A stretch of 64,000 bases of DNA from a virus. The DNA is taken from the IMG/VR virus record IMGVR_UViG_3300048834_000128, positions 1 through 64,000 of that record; one strand, 5' to 3'. Position 1 is the stretch's first letter, and each line of letters begins with the position of its first letter. Both the position numbers and the translations under genes were made by a program. Below are positions 14,834 through 23,837 of the stretch, one piece after another. The notes beneath the pieces are model-generated. The model worked only from the letters and a program-made list of their open reading frames with translations, was not told the DNA's origin and made no database searches.

Positions 14834-17012
14834 CAAGGATATCAAGTACAAGAACATTCCCAAGTCGATACTCCTTCAATATTCTGACGGAGAAACATTC
14901 ATAGACTTCAATCTCGAAGACCCCGACCTCGATACCATCAGAGTCCCCCTGCCTAAAACACCACGTTGGGATAAGATTGACAACTTCGGACTACCTGCCG
15001 TCGAGCAGAAATTCAACATTCAGCAGATTCCGGCAAAGATTATAGAACTGCAGGAGGAACAGAACGAAAAAGGAGAATTTCTCACCCAGGAGGAGATTTG
15101 GGATAAGATTGAAACCAACATCGACTATTACAAGGATGAAATCAAGTACATAAAGGCTCAGTGGAAACACATACTTGAAGGATATTGGTTCTTTAACAAC
15201 GGAAAGGCGACCTATATCGACGGGTGGCACTATGCCTATCTAAACTTCTTTGAACTCGATATCGGACTGCCTGAGTACCGTGACCGTGACAGACGATTCT
15301 TTCACTTTGCGAGATTCTGCAAACTCGACCCTTCATGCTTCGGATTCATATACCCCAAACACCGACGTGAAGGGGCTACCTATAAGACGAGTTGCATACA
15401 CTACTTCATCATCAGCCTACTCATAAGGGCGAGGGGCGGTATTCAATCCATGACGGACGATAGCGGACGTGACGTATTTCAGAAGCACGTTATTGATCCG
15501 TGGAGTCAGATGCCGTTCTTCCTAAAGCCGAATCATGACGGAGGTGACAACCCGAAAGCAAAACTCAGGTTCTATCCATCGGCTTCAAGAGGTAAGATTG
15601 GAATAAAGAGAAGGTCGAACAAGTCATTGAGAAGTGAGATTGAGTATCGTGCCAGTGGCGAACTTGCATTTGACGGAACAAAATTATTCTTCTACCACCA
15701 TGAGGAGGTCGGCAAAACCAAAGATGTAGACATCAATAAGCGTTGGGAGGTCGTACAACTGACCCTATCCACGGGAGGAAACTCAAAGGTTCACGGGTTC
15801 TCGATACATACTTCTACCGTCGGAGAAATGGATGCGGGAGGCGGTCAGCAGTTCCGAGAACTATGCGACTCAAGCATGTGGGGACAACGGAACGCAAACG
15901 GACAGACCGCTTCTGGACTCTATATCCTATTCATACCTGCATGGGACGGACTTGAAGGATTTGTCGACGAATATGGAATGTCCGTAATAGATACCCCTAC
16001 TCAGCAGCAGTCGGACTTCATAGGGAAGAAAATCGGTGCAAGACAATTCATAGAGAACACCCTTGAACACTTGAAGACACTCCCTAAGAAAGACAAACTG
16101 CTTCAGTTCCAACGTGAACACCCGACGACTTTCAGAGGGTGTTTCAGGTCGAACATCAAGTCACCATTCTTCAATATGCAGAAACTTGAGGAACGCATGG
16201 ACGAACTCAGGGTTGACAGAACCGCCGTAATCCACGGGGATTTCAAATGGAAGAACGGAGTAAGGTTCGGAACGGTCATATTTGAAGAACACGAAAATGG
16301 CAGGTTCAGATTATCTAAACGACTCGACTCGTCGGAATCAAACAAGATTACATGGGACTCATCACTTGAGAGTTGGACAGCCCACAACGTCTACTATTGT
16401 GCAGGTGCCGACCCATATCGTTCAGACAAAACCAAGAGCTCCAAGCAGTCATTGGGAGGAGGTGCGGTCTATTGGGGGCACGATATAAGAAAAGACCCTT
16501 TCGAGAAACCGATTGATGATTGGGAGTCGGCAAGATTCATTTGCACCTACCTTTACAGACCTCCCACTACCGACGACTTCTGTGAGGATATGCTCATGAT
16601 GTGCTGGTACTACGGATGCCCGATGTATCCCGAAACCAACGTCGAGAAGGTAAGGGAGTACTTCACAAGGAACGATTGCGAGTTCATGCTCGTACACCAA
16701 TACAAGAAAGGCAAATACGACGAGCAAGGTGGTCAGCAGACCGATGAAAGAACCAAACAGAGGATATTTCAACTTCTTCAGATACAAGTGGAAAGGCACT
16801 GCCATAGGGAACGTCACAACGACCTTCTCAATCAGATTTACGAGATTAAGGGAGTAGACGACATGACTAACTATGACCTATTTACCGCAGCAGGTTATGC
16901 AATGCTCGGGGCGGACAACTATCTCGACGACCTTAACAAGGAAGTGCAGAATACCAAACCCGACGGAGGTAATCCAATGCAGGACTACTACGGAAGGTTT
17001 TTCGGCAAGTAA
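14823..17012 (+). CDS. terL: Terminase large subunit, 729 aa
   Basis: This is the ATP-driven DNA-packaging motor with a C-terminal nuclease. I start at the ATG at 14823 (MMNNKDIKY), overlapping the upstream stop, rather than a longer frame. Visible motifs are a Walker A-like RREGATYKTS at 181-190, an acidic Walker B-like LFFYHHEE at 288-295, coupling motif LTLSTGG at 313-319, and a RuvC-like nuclease with YYCAGADPY (Asp530) and a later acidic CEDMLMM segment. The atypical Walker A (R-R-E-G rather than GKT) resembles terminases of crAss-like phages. No intein or frameshift is seen. Confidence 0.88.
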   Translation: MMNNKDIKYKNIPKSILLQYSDGETFIDFNLEDPDLDTIRVPLPKTPRWDKIDNFGLPAVEQKFNIQQIPAKIIELQEEQNEKGEFLTQEEIWDKIETNIDYYKDEIKYIKAQWKHILEGYWFFNNGKATYIDGWHYAYLNFFELDIGLPEYRDRDRRFFHFARFCKLDPSCFGFIYPKHRREGATYKTSCIHYFIISLLIRARGGIQSMTDDSGRDVFQKHVIDPWSQMPFFLKPNHDGGDNPKAKLRFYPSASRGKIGIKRRSNKSLRSEIEYRASGELAFDGTKLFFYHHEEVGKTKDVDINKRWEVVQLTLSTGGNSKVHGFSIHTSTVGEMDAGGGQQFRELCDSSMWGQRNANGQTASGLYILFIPAWDGLEGFVDEYGMSVIDTPTQQQSDFIGKKIGARQFIENTLEHLKTLPKKDKLLQFQREHPTTFRGCFRSNIKSPFFNMQKLEERMDELRVDRTAVIHGDFKWKNGVRFGTVIFEEHENGRFRLSKRLDSSESNKITWDSSLESWTAHNVYYCAGADPYRSDKTKSSKQSLGGGAVYWGHDIRKDPFEKPIDDWESARFICTYLYRPPTTDDFCEDMLMMCWYYGCPMYPETNVEKVREYFTRNDCEFMLVHQYKKGKYDEQGGQQTDERTKQRIFQLLQIQVERHCHRERHNDLLNQIYEIKGVDDMTNYDLFTAAGYAMLGADNYLDDLNKEVQNTKPDGGNPMQDYYGRFFGK

Positions 17013-17032
17013 CAACATACCGACGTAAACCT

Positions 17033-17040
17033 TAACTTTG
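17033..17040 (+). promoter_or_regulatory. Promoter -7 box before the portal gene
   Basis: TAACTTTG lies 20 nt before the portal ATG in the only gap between terminase and portal. No good TTTG -33 element is placed correctly, so it may be a weaker promoter. Confidence 0.4.
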
Positions 17041-17059
17041 TAGCAATTCATATCTGACG

Positions 17060-19555
17060 ATGAACCTTAATGCACCAACTGCCGACGGACAAGGCATATA
17101 CGGATTTCCGAGACACGACGTTCCTCCCGCAACCAAACTCAAGAAGGAATGGAATATCCAATACTGCCAAGCGATACATTACCTTTATAGGAACGGACTT
17201 GCGGGGATAAACTTCTCCGATGTAAACCTTTTCGCACGTTACAGACAATACGGAAGCGGTGTGCAGGACCCCTATCAGTACATGGACCGACTCGGTATCA
17301 ATCACCCAAGCGTGCCGACACTGCCCAATCAGCAGACCGTCGCACAAGGTGAATTAGGTCCTGGAAGTCAGCCTTCCGACCACGCAAGAAAGGGTTGGAT
17401 GGACATTAACTTTGAAATCCTATCGGTAGCACCCAACTTCAAGAACATAGTACTCGGAATGTTCGAGGAAATCGAACATGACATTTACGCTGACGGAGTT
17501 GATGACAAGTCTTCTACCGAACGTGAGATGATGAAATGGGCGTTATGGGTAGAGAAGGAGATGCAGGGATATATGGCACAGATGGAGGAAGCGGCGGATA
17601 TCAAGATACCGAGGTCAAACTATGTGCCCGAAACCATGCAGGAACTTGAAATGTTCTCCTCACTCGGAGGATTCAAACTCAGAAGCGAGATAAGCATTGA
17701 AGCGGCAATCAAGTACACCATGGATATTTCCGAAATGAAGGAGATAAAGCGTAAGGTCATTCAGGACTTATTTGAACTCGGAGTCGCATGCACAAAGGAC
17801 TATCTCGACCCCGACACTCAGAAAGTCAAGGTGAGATACTGCGACCCCGCACTCATGGTTCTTCCATACACCAATCAGGATGAATTTACAAACATGCCGT
17901 TCGCAGGGGAGTACACCTTCTATACCATCGCTCAGATGCGTTCGCTCGTGGACGAGAACGGAAAGCAATGTTTCACAAACGACGAACTTGAGATAATCGC
18001 AAAAAGCGTACTCAATCAGTTCTCAAATCCTCAGACATTCTCGAACTGGACCATAGACCCCGTTACGGGATGGTATCTTTGGGATAATTTCAGGGTATGC
18101 GTACTTGACTGCGAGTTCAAATCCGATGACTACAAATACATTACCGAACGTGTAAACAATGAGGGCGAAACCGTCGTACATGAAGACGAGTTCGGACGTG
18201 TCAAGAATAGCGACAAACGCAAGACCCACGTCACCAAGACCCTAATGGTCTACAAATGCAAGTGGATAGTGGGTACGGTATATGCTTGGGATTACGGACA
18301 TCAGTTCAACGTGCCAAGACCTACGCCTTCTCAGGCAAACCTTAGTTTCCACGCCTACAAGATGAAGGCAGGTTCCTATGTCAAGAGAATGATTCCGCTA
18401 TTGGATTCGATTCAACTTGCATGGTTGAGACTTCAGAACCTTATCGCCAAGGCAGCACCTCCCGGACTTGCAATCGAGGTAGGTTCACTCAATAACGTGA
18501 CGGTCGGAAATCAGAAACTCAATACCCTTGACATTCTAAAAATCAGATCCATTACCGGAGATTTGCTATATCAGGTCGGAACCCACAGGTCATATATGCC
18601 GACCGCCACCAATTACAAACCTATTCAGGAGTTGCAGGGTGGGGTAGGAGGACAGATGCAGGAGATTTTCTTCCTTATCAACTCAAATATCGAGATGATT
18701 AGGCAGATTATCGGAATAAACAGGGTTGCCGACGGAAGTTCACCGACTGCCGACCAATTGGTAGGGGTAACGGAACTTTCTATGCAGGCTGCACAGAACA
18801 CCCTCAAACCGTTATATTATTCGTATCTCACAATTAAAGAGAGGTTGTGCCGAAATGTTGCACAGAGAATACAACTGATTGTCAAACACAACGGAATGTA
18901 TGAATTGTCCTATTATAAGGCGTTGGGTAAGAATATTACCGAAACGCTCAAGATAGGTGCCGAGGTCAACAATGCCATGTTTGGAATAAGGATAGAGGCA
19001 AGACCCGACGCAGGGGAGAAGCAAATCATACTTCAGGCTGCACAACAGGCGATGTCGGTTGGTAGGCAAGGTGTCCCGATGATAAGCATGAGTGACTATC
19101 TTATGATAAACTCATTTTTGCAGAGAGGGATGCTCAAATTCGCACAGGCATACCTTGCCCATAAGGAACAGCAGACAATCAAACGTCAGGAAGAACAGCA
19201 ACAGGCGGCAATCGAAGCACAGGGTCAGCAGAACATGATGCTTGAACAGACAAAGGCACAGCAACAGCAGCAGTTAATAGAATTGCAGAATAATCAGCTG
19301 ATGTTACAGGAGAATGAGAAACGCAAGACTCTGATGCTCCAGGAAGAAGAAAAGCGGAAGACAATCCAATTACAAGGTAGTCTAAAGATGAATGAAATCC
19401 GACTGACCAAAGGGCTGGACCTTGAGAACGACATCATCACAAAAGGAATGGAAATCGAGCAGCAGGACAAGGAACTTGAGGTTCACGAAGAACTTGAGGA
19501 GAAGAAAATCAAGGCTATAAAGGATAAACCGACACCAACAACACCAAAGAAATGA
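17060..19555 (+). CDS. Portal protein, 831 aa
   Basis: This large protein follows the terminase and is the expected portal, the dodecameric ring through which DNA is packaged. Length and features fit portals of large short-tailed Bacteroidota phages. A helical body contains MKEIKRKVIQDLFELGVACT and QNLIAKAAPPGLAIEVG. A probable tunnel/wing region has IIGINRVADGSSPTADQLVGVTE. A long Gln/Glu/Lys-rich coiled coil occupies about residues 700-820. The assignment rests on position, length and this general layout. It overlaps the next gene by 4 nt. Confidence 0.8.
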   Translation: MNLNAPTADGQGIYGFPRHDVPPATKLKKEWNIQYCQAIHYLYRNGLAGINFSDVNLFARYRQYGSGVQDPYQYMDRLGINHPSVPTLPNQQTVAQGELGPGSQPSDHARKGWMDINFEILSVAPNFKNIVLGMFEEIEHDIYADGVDDKSSTEREMMKWALWVEKEMQGYMAQMEEAADIKIPRSNYVPETMQELEMFSSLGGFKLRSEISIEAAIKYTMDISEMKEIKRKVIQDLFELGVACTKDYLDPDTQKVKVRYCDPALMVLPYTNQDEFTNMPFAGEYTFYTIAQMRSLVDENGKQCFTNDELEIIAKSVLNQFSNPQTFSNWTIDPVTGWYLWDNFRVCVLDCEFKSDDYKYITERVNNEGETVVHEDEFGRVKNSDKRKTHVTKTLMVYKCKWIVGTVYAWDYGHQFNVPRPTPSQANLSFHAYKMKAGSYVKRMIPLLDSIQLAWLRLQNLIAKAAPPGLAIEVGSLNNVTVGNQKLNTLDILKIRSITGDLLYQVGTHRSYMPTATNYKPIQELQGGVGGQMQEIFFLINSNIEMIRQIIGINRVADGSSPTADQLVGVTELSMQAAQNTLKPLYYSYLTIKERLCRNVAQRIQLIVKHNGMYELSYYKALGKNITETLKIGAEVNNAMFGIRIEARPDAGEKQIILQAAQQAMSVGRQGVPMISMSDYLMINSFLQRGMLKFAQAYLAHKEQQTIKRQEEQQQAAIEAQGQQNMMLEQTKAQQQQQLIELQNNQLMLQENEKRKTLMLQEEEKRKTIQLQGSLKMNEIRLTKGLDLENDIITKGMEIEQQDKELEVHEELEEKKIKAIKDKPTPTTPKK

Positions 19556-19758
19556 AGCATATAATCACCATTGCGGACAAGATTCGCGAAAACGGACACC
19601 AGATAGTCGTGTCTAAGAAAGAGAAGGAGGTAAGACTCTATCTCGGGAATGATAAGAAGCAGGTCATATTATCGGTAGAAGGGGAACTCACCACCGAACA
19701 GAAGGAAGCACTTCACTATTATTTAGTCACCAATCTGAACCCTGCAAAAGAAAGTTAG
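19552..19758 (+). CDS. Hypothetical protein, 68 aa
   Basis: A small, probably beta-rich protein coupled to the portal by an ATGA overlap and followed by a terminator, so it closes the terminase-portal unit. No domain is recognised. The close coupling suggests a virion or assembly role. Confidence 0.6.
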   Translation: MKHIITIADKIRENGHQIVVSKKEKEVRLYLGNDKKQVILSVEGELTTEQKEALHYYLVTNLNPAKES

Positions 19759-19795
19759 AACAGTTCTTACTTGTGTATTTATAAAGTGTGTACTA

Positions 19796-19827
19796 ATCCT
19801 CGGGAATAAAATCTCGGGGATTTTTTT
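19796..19827 (+). terminator. Intrinsic terminator after the portal unit
   Basis: ATCCTCGGG (19796-19804) pairs with CTCGGGGAT (19813-19821) as a 9-bp stem with two G-U pairs, followed by seven T. Confidence 0.85.
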
Positions 19828-19834
19828 AAATAAA

Positions 19835-19866
19835 TTTGGCAATTACAATACGATGTAATACATTTG
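19835..19866 (+). promoter_or_regulatory. Promoter with AATAC direct repeat
   Basis: TTTG (19835-19838), a 20-nt spacer and TACATTTG (19859-19866). The spacer holds CAATAC-N4-TAATAC, nearly identical to those at 8513 and 26042. It drives the 111-aa gene through a leader of about 90 nt that contains a GCCCTC/GAGGGC hairpin (about 19925-19944) followed by a short T-rich run, a possible attenuator. Confidence 0.75.
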
Positions 19867-19961
19867 CCATAGATAACCACGTTTTTAACATATTCTGAGA
19901 ATTAGAGTATTTTTCATTTTAGACTGCCCTCTTTCATCGGAGGGCTTTCTATTGAACAACA

Positions 19962-20297
19962 ATGGGCATGAAGACAAAAGAACAAGCAATAGAAGAAAGA
20001 TTCGACCGATTCTTGGAAGAAAACGGATTCGAGTTCGATGTCAAGAAGGTGGCAAGCAGCCATTACAGACTATTGAGCGAAATGGGAGAAAAGATGTTTG
20101 ACGTCTATCCTAAGAGCGGAAAGGTGTTCACCTTCGATACCCATAAGTACCATGACCTGAAAACCTTTGAGAACGCACTCTTGTTTGTAAGCGATATGAT
20201 GAATGGTGTCAAAAGGGATTACGATTCGGCTATGATTAAGCAATGCGTCGAATTTCTAAGAAAAAGAGGTTATACGATAATCGAACCGAAAAAATAA
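19962..20297 (+). CDS. Hypothetical protein, 111 aa
   Basis: A soluble alpha/beta protein: an N-terminal helix, a beta region (HYRLLSEMGEKMFDVYPKSGKVFTF) and a C-terminal helix ending RKRGYTIIEPKK. No family is recognised. It has its own promoter with the shared TAATAC repeat, so it may be expressed at a different time from the head genes around it. Confidence 0.65.
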   Translation: MGMKTKEQAIEERFDRFLEENGFEFDVKKVASSHYRLLSEMGEKMFDVYPKSGKVFTFDTHKYHDLKTFENALLFVSDMMNGVKRDYDSAMIKQCVEFLRKRGYTIIEPKK

Positions 20298-20328
20298 TTT
20301 GGAAATTAAAAAATCATTCCTATATTTG
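20298..20328 (+). promoter_or_regulatory. Promoter for the structured RNA region
   Basis: TTTG (20298-20301), 19 nt, then TATATTTG (20321-20328). No ATG with an open frame follows at once; the next sequence is a strong inverted repeat, so the first product is probably a non-coding RNA. Confidence 0.65.
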
Positions 20329-20332
20329 CCCT

Positions 20333-20430
20333 CGTGTTTAGGGTATTAGACACAGATTACATAGAAAGTATTCAAATCCATAGAATATTCGGAAATGTCC
20401 TCGCTTAATACCCTAAGTGGGGCTTTTCTT
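20333..20430 (+). ncRNA. Candidate structured RNA closed by an 11-bp stem
   Basis: TTAGGGTATTA (20338-20348) pairs perfectly with TAATACCCTAA (20406-20416). Inside, GACA pairs with TGTC and GTATTC with GAATAT, leaving bulges. A T-rich tract (GCTTTTCTTTTT, 20422-20433) follows. A good promoter ends 5-10 nt before the stem and no open frame crosses it. This could be an independent small RNA or a long-stem terminator/leader; its class is unknown. Confidence 0.5.
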
Positions 20431-20436
20431 TTTAAG

Positions 20437-20620
20437 TCAAGTCCTACACTCGGATATGATGTATGAGCCACAGGACGCGTTTAATCATATCTTAAAGCGG
20501 TAAAAGTATGCTGCGAACCGCAATCGGTTGACACACTCCGAAAGGGGCAGGGAGAGCCGAAGGACAGTGACAGGGTGTTCAATCGGAAACGATAGCCTTG
20601 ACAGTCTCCCTTGCTAATGG
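20437..20620 (+). ncRNA. Candidate structured RNA with pseudoknot-like pairing
   Basis: In this gene-free stretch several stems can be drawn by eye. GTCCT (~20440) pairs with AGGAC (~20472). ATATGAT in its loop can pair with ATCATAT (~20487), which makes a pseudoknot. GCGGT pairs with ACCGC. CGGTTG-ACAC pairs with GTGT-T-CAATCG and encloses CTCC-GAAA-GGGG, a GNRA tetraloop hairpin. GGGAGA could also pair with TCTCCC near 20610. Such nested structure is typical of ribozymes, riboswitches or large phage ncRNAs. I could not match it to a named class. Confidence 0.45.
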
Positions 20621-20802
20621 ATAAGAACATCACATTGGCTAATGCGAAACTCCCGACTTCTCAAGTCAATTATAAAAGCATTAGTGTCCAATCTCTTTAT
20701 GTCTATTTATTTAGACGTTTAGGGAAGGGACACATTTTGCCGCTCATCAGCCCTCATTCTAAGTCAATTATATATTCTTACTATACTATATATACTATAA
20801 TA
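20621..20802. other. Gene-free leader before the 75-aa gene
   Basis: AT-rich sequence with a frame that could extend the downstream gene to 20611. The amino acids of that extension look random, and it would overlap the structured RNA, so I treat it as non-coding leader. Confidence 0.4.
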
Positions 20803-21030
20803 ATGAAAATAAAAGTAAAAATTGTCAAAAAAAGCGATAATTCCGAAACGGAAGTCGAGATGACACCGAAGCAGTATAAACAATATTTTTCAAGTAAGTA
20901 TGGTAAGGTTAAAAAACCAAAGAAGAAGCGACTGAAGAAATCTTTTACAGATGTAAAAACAGGTCGTGCTATCGGAGGAATTAAGAATATGAATGCTGAA
21001 TTTAGGAGAAAAATGATGCTCGATGACTAA
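20803..21030 (+). CDS. Hypothetical basic protein, 75 aa
   Basis: The start is the ATG at 20803 (MKIKVKIVKKSDNS), which follows an A/T-rich leader. The middle is very basic (KVKKPKKKRLKKSF) and suggests nucleic-acid binding, perhaps in the capsid. The C-terminus is NAEFRRKMMLDD. It lies between the structured RNA region and the scaffold-like gene. No family is recognised. Confidence 0.6.
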   Translation: MKIKVKIVKKSDNSETEVEMTPKQYKQYFSSKYGKVKKPKKKRLKKSFTDVKTGRAIGGIKNMNAEFRRKMMLDD

Positions 21031-21075
21031 AAAACACCCTAAAAGTCAGTCGTAACAACGTATTTTCTTTCTGTA

Positions 21076-21083
21076 TATATTTG
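21076..21083 (+). promoter_or_regulatory. Promoter -7 box before the scaffold-like gene
   Basis: TATATTTG ends 23 nt before the ATG at 21107. The -33 element is not well conserved. Confidence 0.45.
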
Positions 21084-21106
21084 CAGACAGATAATTACAG
21101 AATGTT

Positions 21107-22306
21107 ATGACAGAACAAAATGACCCTGCTACAGAAAGAATGATGGCCGAGTTTATGGAAGGTTTGGAAATTCCGAAAGAGAATCCGACACCGACACCAG
21201 AACCGACCCCTACTCCTGAACCTGAACCAAATCCCGAACCTACACCTGAGCCAGAGCCGAATCCAGAGCCAACGCCTGAACCGACTCCCGAACCCGACCA
21301 GATTGCCGACGATATAAAACTTCGTGCAATCAACGAGATGCTCGGAACAAACTTCACTTCAATAGAAGATGCTGGTTATATCAGAAATACCTTGAATGAG
21401 GTAGACTCATTAAGGGAGGTACAGAAGAAATATAGGGAGATTGAGGAAACTCCCATTGCCAAATTTCACAATGACAAACTGAGGGAACTCAATACGTTTG
21501 CGGAAACTACTGGCATAGATTCACCATCGGTATTCGAGAAGATAAAGCATTTCGACGCTACCGATAAGAAAGACCCTATCGAGGCAATCGTCCTCGCAGA
21601 GATAATCAAAGACCCTTCACTCGCCACCAAAGCCGATTTGCTTAGAAAGTCAATCGCAAGGGAGTATAAGACGACCATTCCTAATGAAGAAGATTTGGAT
21701 GGAATCGAACTTGAAAGGGCGAAGGAGGATGCTGAACTCGAGTCATTCCGACTTGAGAGAAACGCAGCGAAGGCACAGAAGGAGATATCCGACGTGCTTG
21801 ACAAGGTTAAGGCGGGAACGCCTAACGAAACAATAAGGCAGATTCAGGAAAGGAGAGAGGTCATACGTGATTCGTGGGACAAGTATCTTACTGAAAAGCA
21901 AGAATTGGTTTTTGCCAAGATTCCAGTACAAGTACCGAAGGGAAAGGATGGTAACGGCAACGAAACATTCGAGGTTATAGACAATATCACATTGTCAAAG
22001 GAGGAGATGAAGGAGGCAGTACAGGCTGTCGTCAAGGAGGCTGAACGTAAGGGACTCGAACTGAATCAGGAGAATTTCCTGAAACTCGTTCCGAAACACT
22101 ACGACAGAATCATTGCAAAGAACATCCACAAAGTCACCACGTCAATCTCTTCAAAAAAAGAGGCGCAGATTCGTCTGGAACTTGAAAAGAAGTATTCCAA
22201 CCCGTCAAACCTCAAGATTGAAACCAAAGTACCCGCAGGTAATGACAAACCTAAGACCGTGGATGATATCCTCGATCCTATGTACAAAGCCCAAGGTTAC
22301 ATGTAG
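21107..22306 (+). CDS. Putative capsid scaffolding protein, 399 aa
   Basis: The protein lies directly before the major capsid gene, is highly charged and helical, and has an N-terminal Pro/Glu/Thr repeat (PTPEPTPTPEPEP..., residues ~29-62). Residues 150-300 are rich in Glu, Lys and Arg with heptad-like spacing. Position and character fit the scaffold needed for procapsid assembly. The PEPTPEP stretch is probably an extended spacer. No protease domain is apparent. The identification rests on context, not on a family match. Confidence 0.65.
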   Translation: MTEQNDPATERMMAEFMEGLEIPKENPTPTPEPTPTPEPEPNPEPTPEPEPNPEPTPEPTPEPDQIADDIKLRAINEMLGTNFTSIEDAGYIRNTLNEVDSLREVQKKYREIEETPIAKFHNDKLRELNTFAETTGIDSPSVFEKIKHFDATDKKDPIEAIVLAEIIKDPSLATKADLLRKSIAREYKTTIPNEEDLDGIELERAKEDAELESFRLERNAAKAQKEISDVLDKVKAGTPNETIRQIQERREVIRDSWDKYLTEKQELVFAKIPVQVPKGKDGNGNETFEVIDNITLSKEEMKEAVQAVVKEAERKGLELNQENFLKLVPKHYDRIIAKNIHKVTTSISSKKEAQIRLELEKKYSNPSNLKIETKVPAGNDKPKTVDDILDPMYKAQGYM

Positions 22307-22361
22307 GTCTAAATCACCGATCCCTAACTTACATTAACAAAAAAGCAAACAAACAAACAAA

Positions 22362-23747
22362 ATGGCAAACATTCCACAAATTGCGGCAACCTATCAGAAT
22401 AACATAGTGTCCGCATTCGATGTCCACAAACCGGACAAACTTTCTAAACTCTTCCGTCGTTATGGCGACCAAGGTGCATCATGGTATCTGAAATTGGCAC
22501 AAATGGGATTCGTCCTTCCTGTCGCTCAGATGCAATATTCGCACTATGAAGACCAGTTGAAAAACCCTACATTCCAAGCGAGAGCCGGTGTAGCACAACC
22601 AGCAGCAGGTGCAACCATGGATATCACATTGGCAGCAGTCGATGTAGATACCAATAACAACTTCTATCCACGTCTTAACGACATCGTTAATTTCAAGGGC
22701 GGGCAGAAAGGTTTCATCCAGTCAATCGACGTAACCACTCCATCTCAGCCGGTTCTTACCGTTGCTCCATTGGGTGCAGGTGCATCATACAGACTTCCTG
22801 CGGTTGATGCCAATGAGGAAATGTCACTTACCACAAACGCCTTCGCAGAGAAGACAGGTCAGCCTAAAGGTATCGTTCCAAGCGCTATCGAAAGGGTGAA
22901 CTACACTCAGATCATGAAGGAGACATTGGAAGTGAGCGGTTCTGAGCAAACCAACCAGACATGGATGACAGGCGGATGGGCTAATTTCAACGGAGTAACC
23001 ATGGCAGACGGTCAGGTTGCATCAGGCGATACTTGGTACAACGTAAACTTCCTTGACATGGAATGGAGAATGAACAAGCAGATTTCAGGAGCATTGCTCA
23101 TGGGGCTTGCAGGTGACGGTACATTGGTTGACGATAGCGGTAATGCCGTTCAGACAACCCAAGGTGTCGTTCCTACCATTCAGGCGTTAGGTAACAACCA
23201 GACTTACACTCCGGGTTCATTGTCGGTAACGGACTTCGACGCATGGAGCCGTATCCTTGACAGGAACTACGCAGGTGACTACGTTATGGGTTCATTCTCT
23301 AAATCATTGCAGGATGAATTGGAGAACCTATTGGTTGCATACCTTGCCAACACAAACATCCAGTTCGCAGACCCTACAGTTGAGAAAGCCGTAAATATCG
23401 GATTCACAGCATTGAAGAAATCCCAAAGGAACTTCATGTTCGACGTCGAGATGGCATTCAGCGACAGACAGACATTCGGTATCACAGGTTCAATCTACGA
23501 AGGAGCAGGTATGTTCATTCCGGTATTGAAGAAACGTGACGCGAAATCAGGTCAGATGGTCGACAACATCGGAGCACGTTACAAGGAGAAGAACGGATAT
23601 TCAAGAAAAATGGAAATCTGGTCAGTAAGCGGTTCCGGTCCTGGTATGAAAGTAACAGACATCGACAAATCCGCTACCTACATGAGATGCGATATCGGTG
23701 CCCATATCTTAGGTGCAAACCAGATGATATGGTTGCAACCGGCCTAA
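22362..23747 (+). CDS. Major capsid protein, 461 aa
   Basis: The protein has the size, position (after scaffold, before a terminator) and composition of a HK97-fold major capsid protein. The N-terminus is short (MANIPQIAATYQNNIVSAFD). Further on come an E-loop-like region with PFFTQARAG-type residues (TFQARAGVAQPAAGATM), Gly/Ala-rich strands and a C-terminal HILGANQMIWLQPA. Codon use is strongly biased (GCA, GGT, ACA), unlike its neighbours, as expected for the most abundant virion protein. The terminator after it and the leader before it fit high expression. Confidence 0.8.
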   Translation: MANIPQIAATYQNNIVSAFDVHKPDKLSKLFRRYGDQGASWYLKLAQMGFVLPVAQMQYSHYEDQLKNPTFQARAGVAQPAAGATMDITLAAVDVDTNNNFYPRLNDIVNFKGGQKGFIQSIDVTTPSQPVLTVAPLGAGASYRLPAVDANEEMSLTTNAFAEKTGQPKGIVPSAIERVNYTQIMKETLEVSGSEQTNQTWMTGGWANFNGVTMADGQVASGDTWYNVNFLDMEWRMNKQISGALLMGLAGDGTLVDDSGNAVQTTQGVVPTIQALGNNQTYTPGSLSVTDFDAWSRILDRNYAGDYVMGSFSKSLQDELENLLVAYLANTNIQFADPTVEKAVNIGFTALKKSQRNFMFDVEMAFSDRQTFGITGSIYEGAGMFIPVLKKRDAKSGQMVDNIGARYKEKNGYSRKMEIWSVSGSGPGMKVTDIDKSATYMRCDIGAHILGANQMIWLQPA

Positions 23748-23765
23748 CTAATTTAAACTATTGAG

Positions 23766-23798
23766 GGAGACGGGAGTAAAATCCCGTTTCCTTTTTTT
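23766..23798 (+). terminator. Intrinsic terminator after the capsid gene
   Basis: GGAGACGGGA (23766-23775) pairs with TCCCGTTTCC (23782-23791), a 10-bp stem with one G-U pair, followed by seven T. Confidence 0.9.
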
Positions 23799-23805
23799 AC
23801 CTTTG
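23798..23805 (+). promoter_or_regulatory. Promoter -7 box abutting the capsid terminator
   Basis: TACCTTTG begins at the last T of the terminator tract and lies about 30 nt before the ATG at 23838, restarting transcription for the 319-aa gene. The -33 element overlaps the terminator stem and is weak. Confidence 0.45.
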
Positions 23806-23837
23806 CATAGATAACAGATAACACCAACGAAAAAATC

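Noticed and set aside
20611-20802. 64-residue extension of the 75-aa basic protein
   Set aside because: Low-quality sequence that runs into the structured RNA; the ATG at 20803 has a typical leader.
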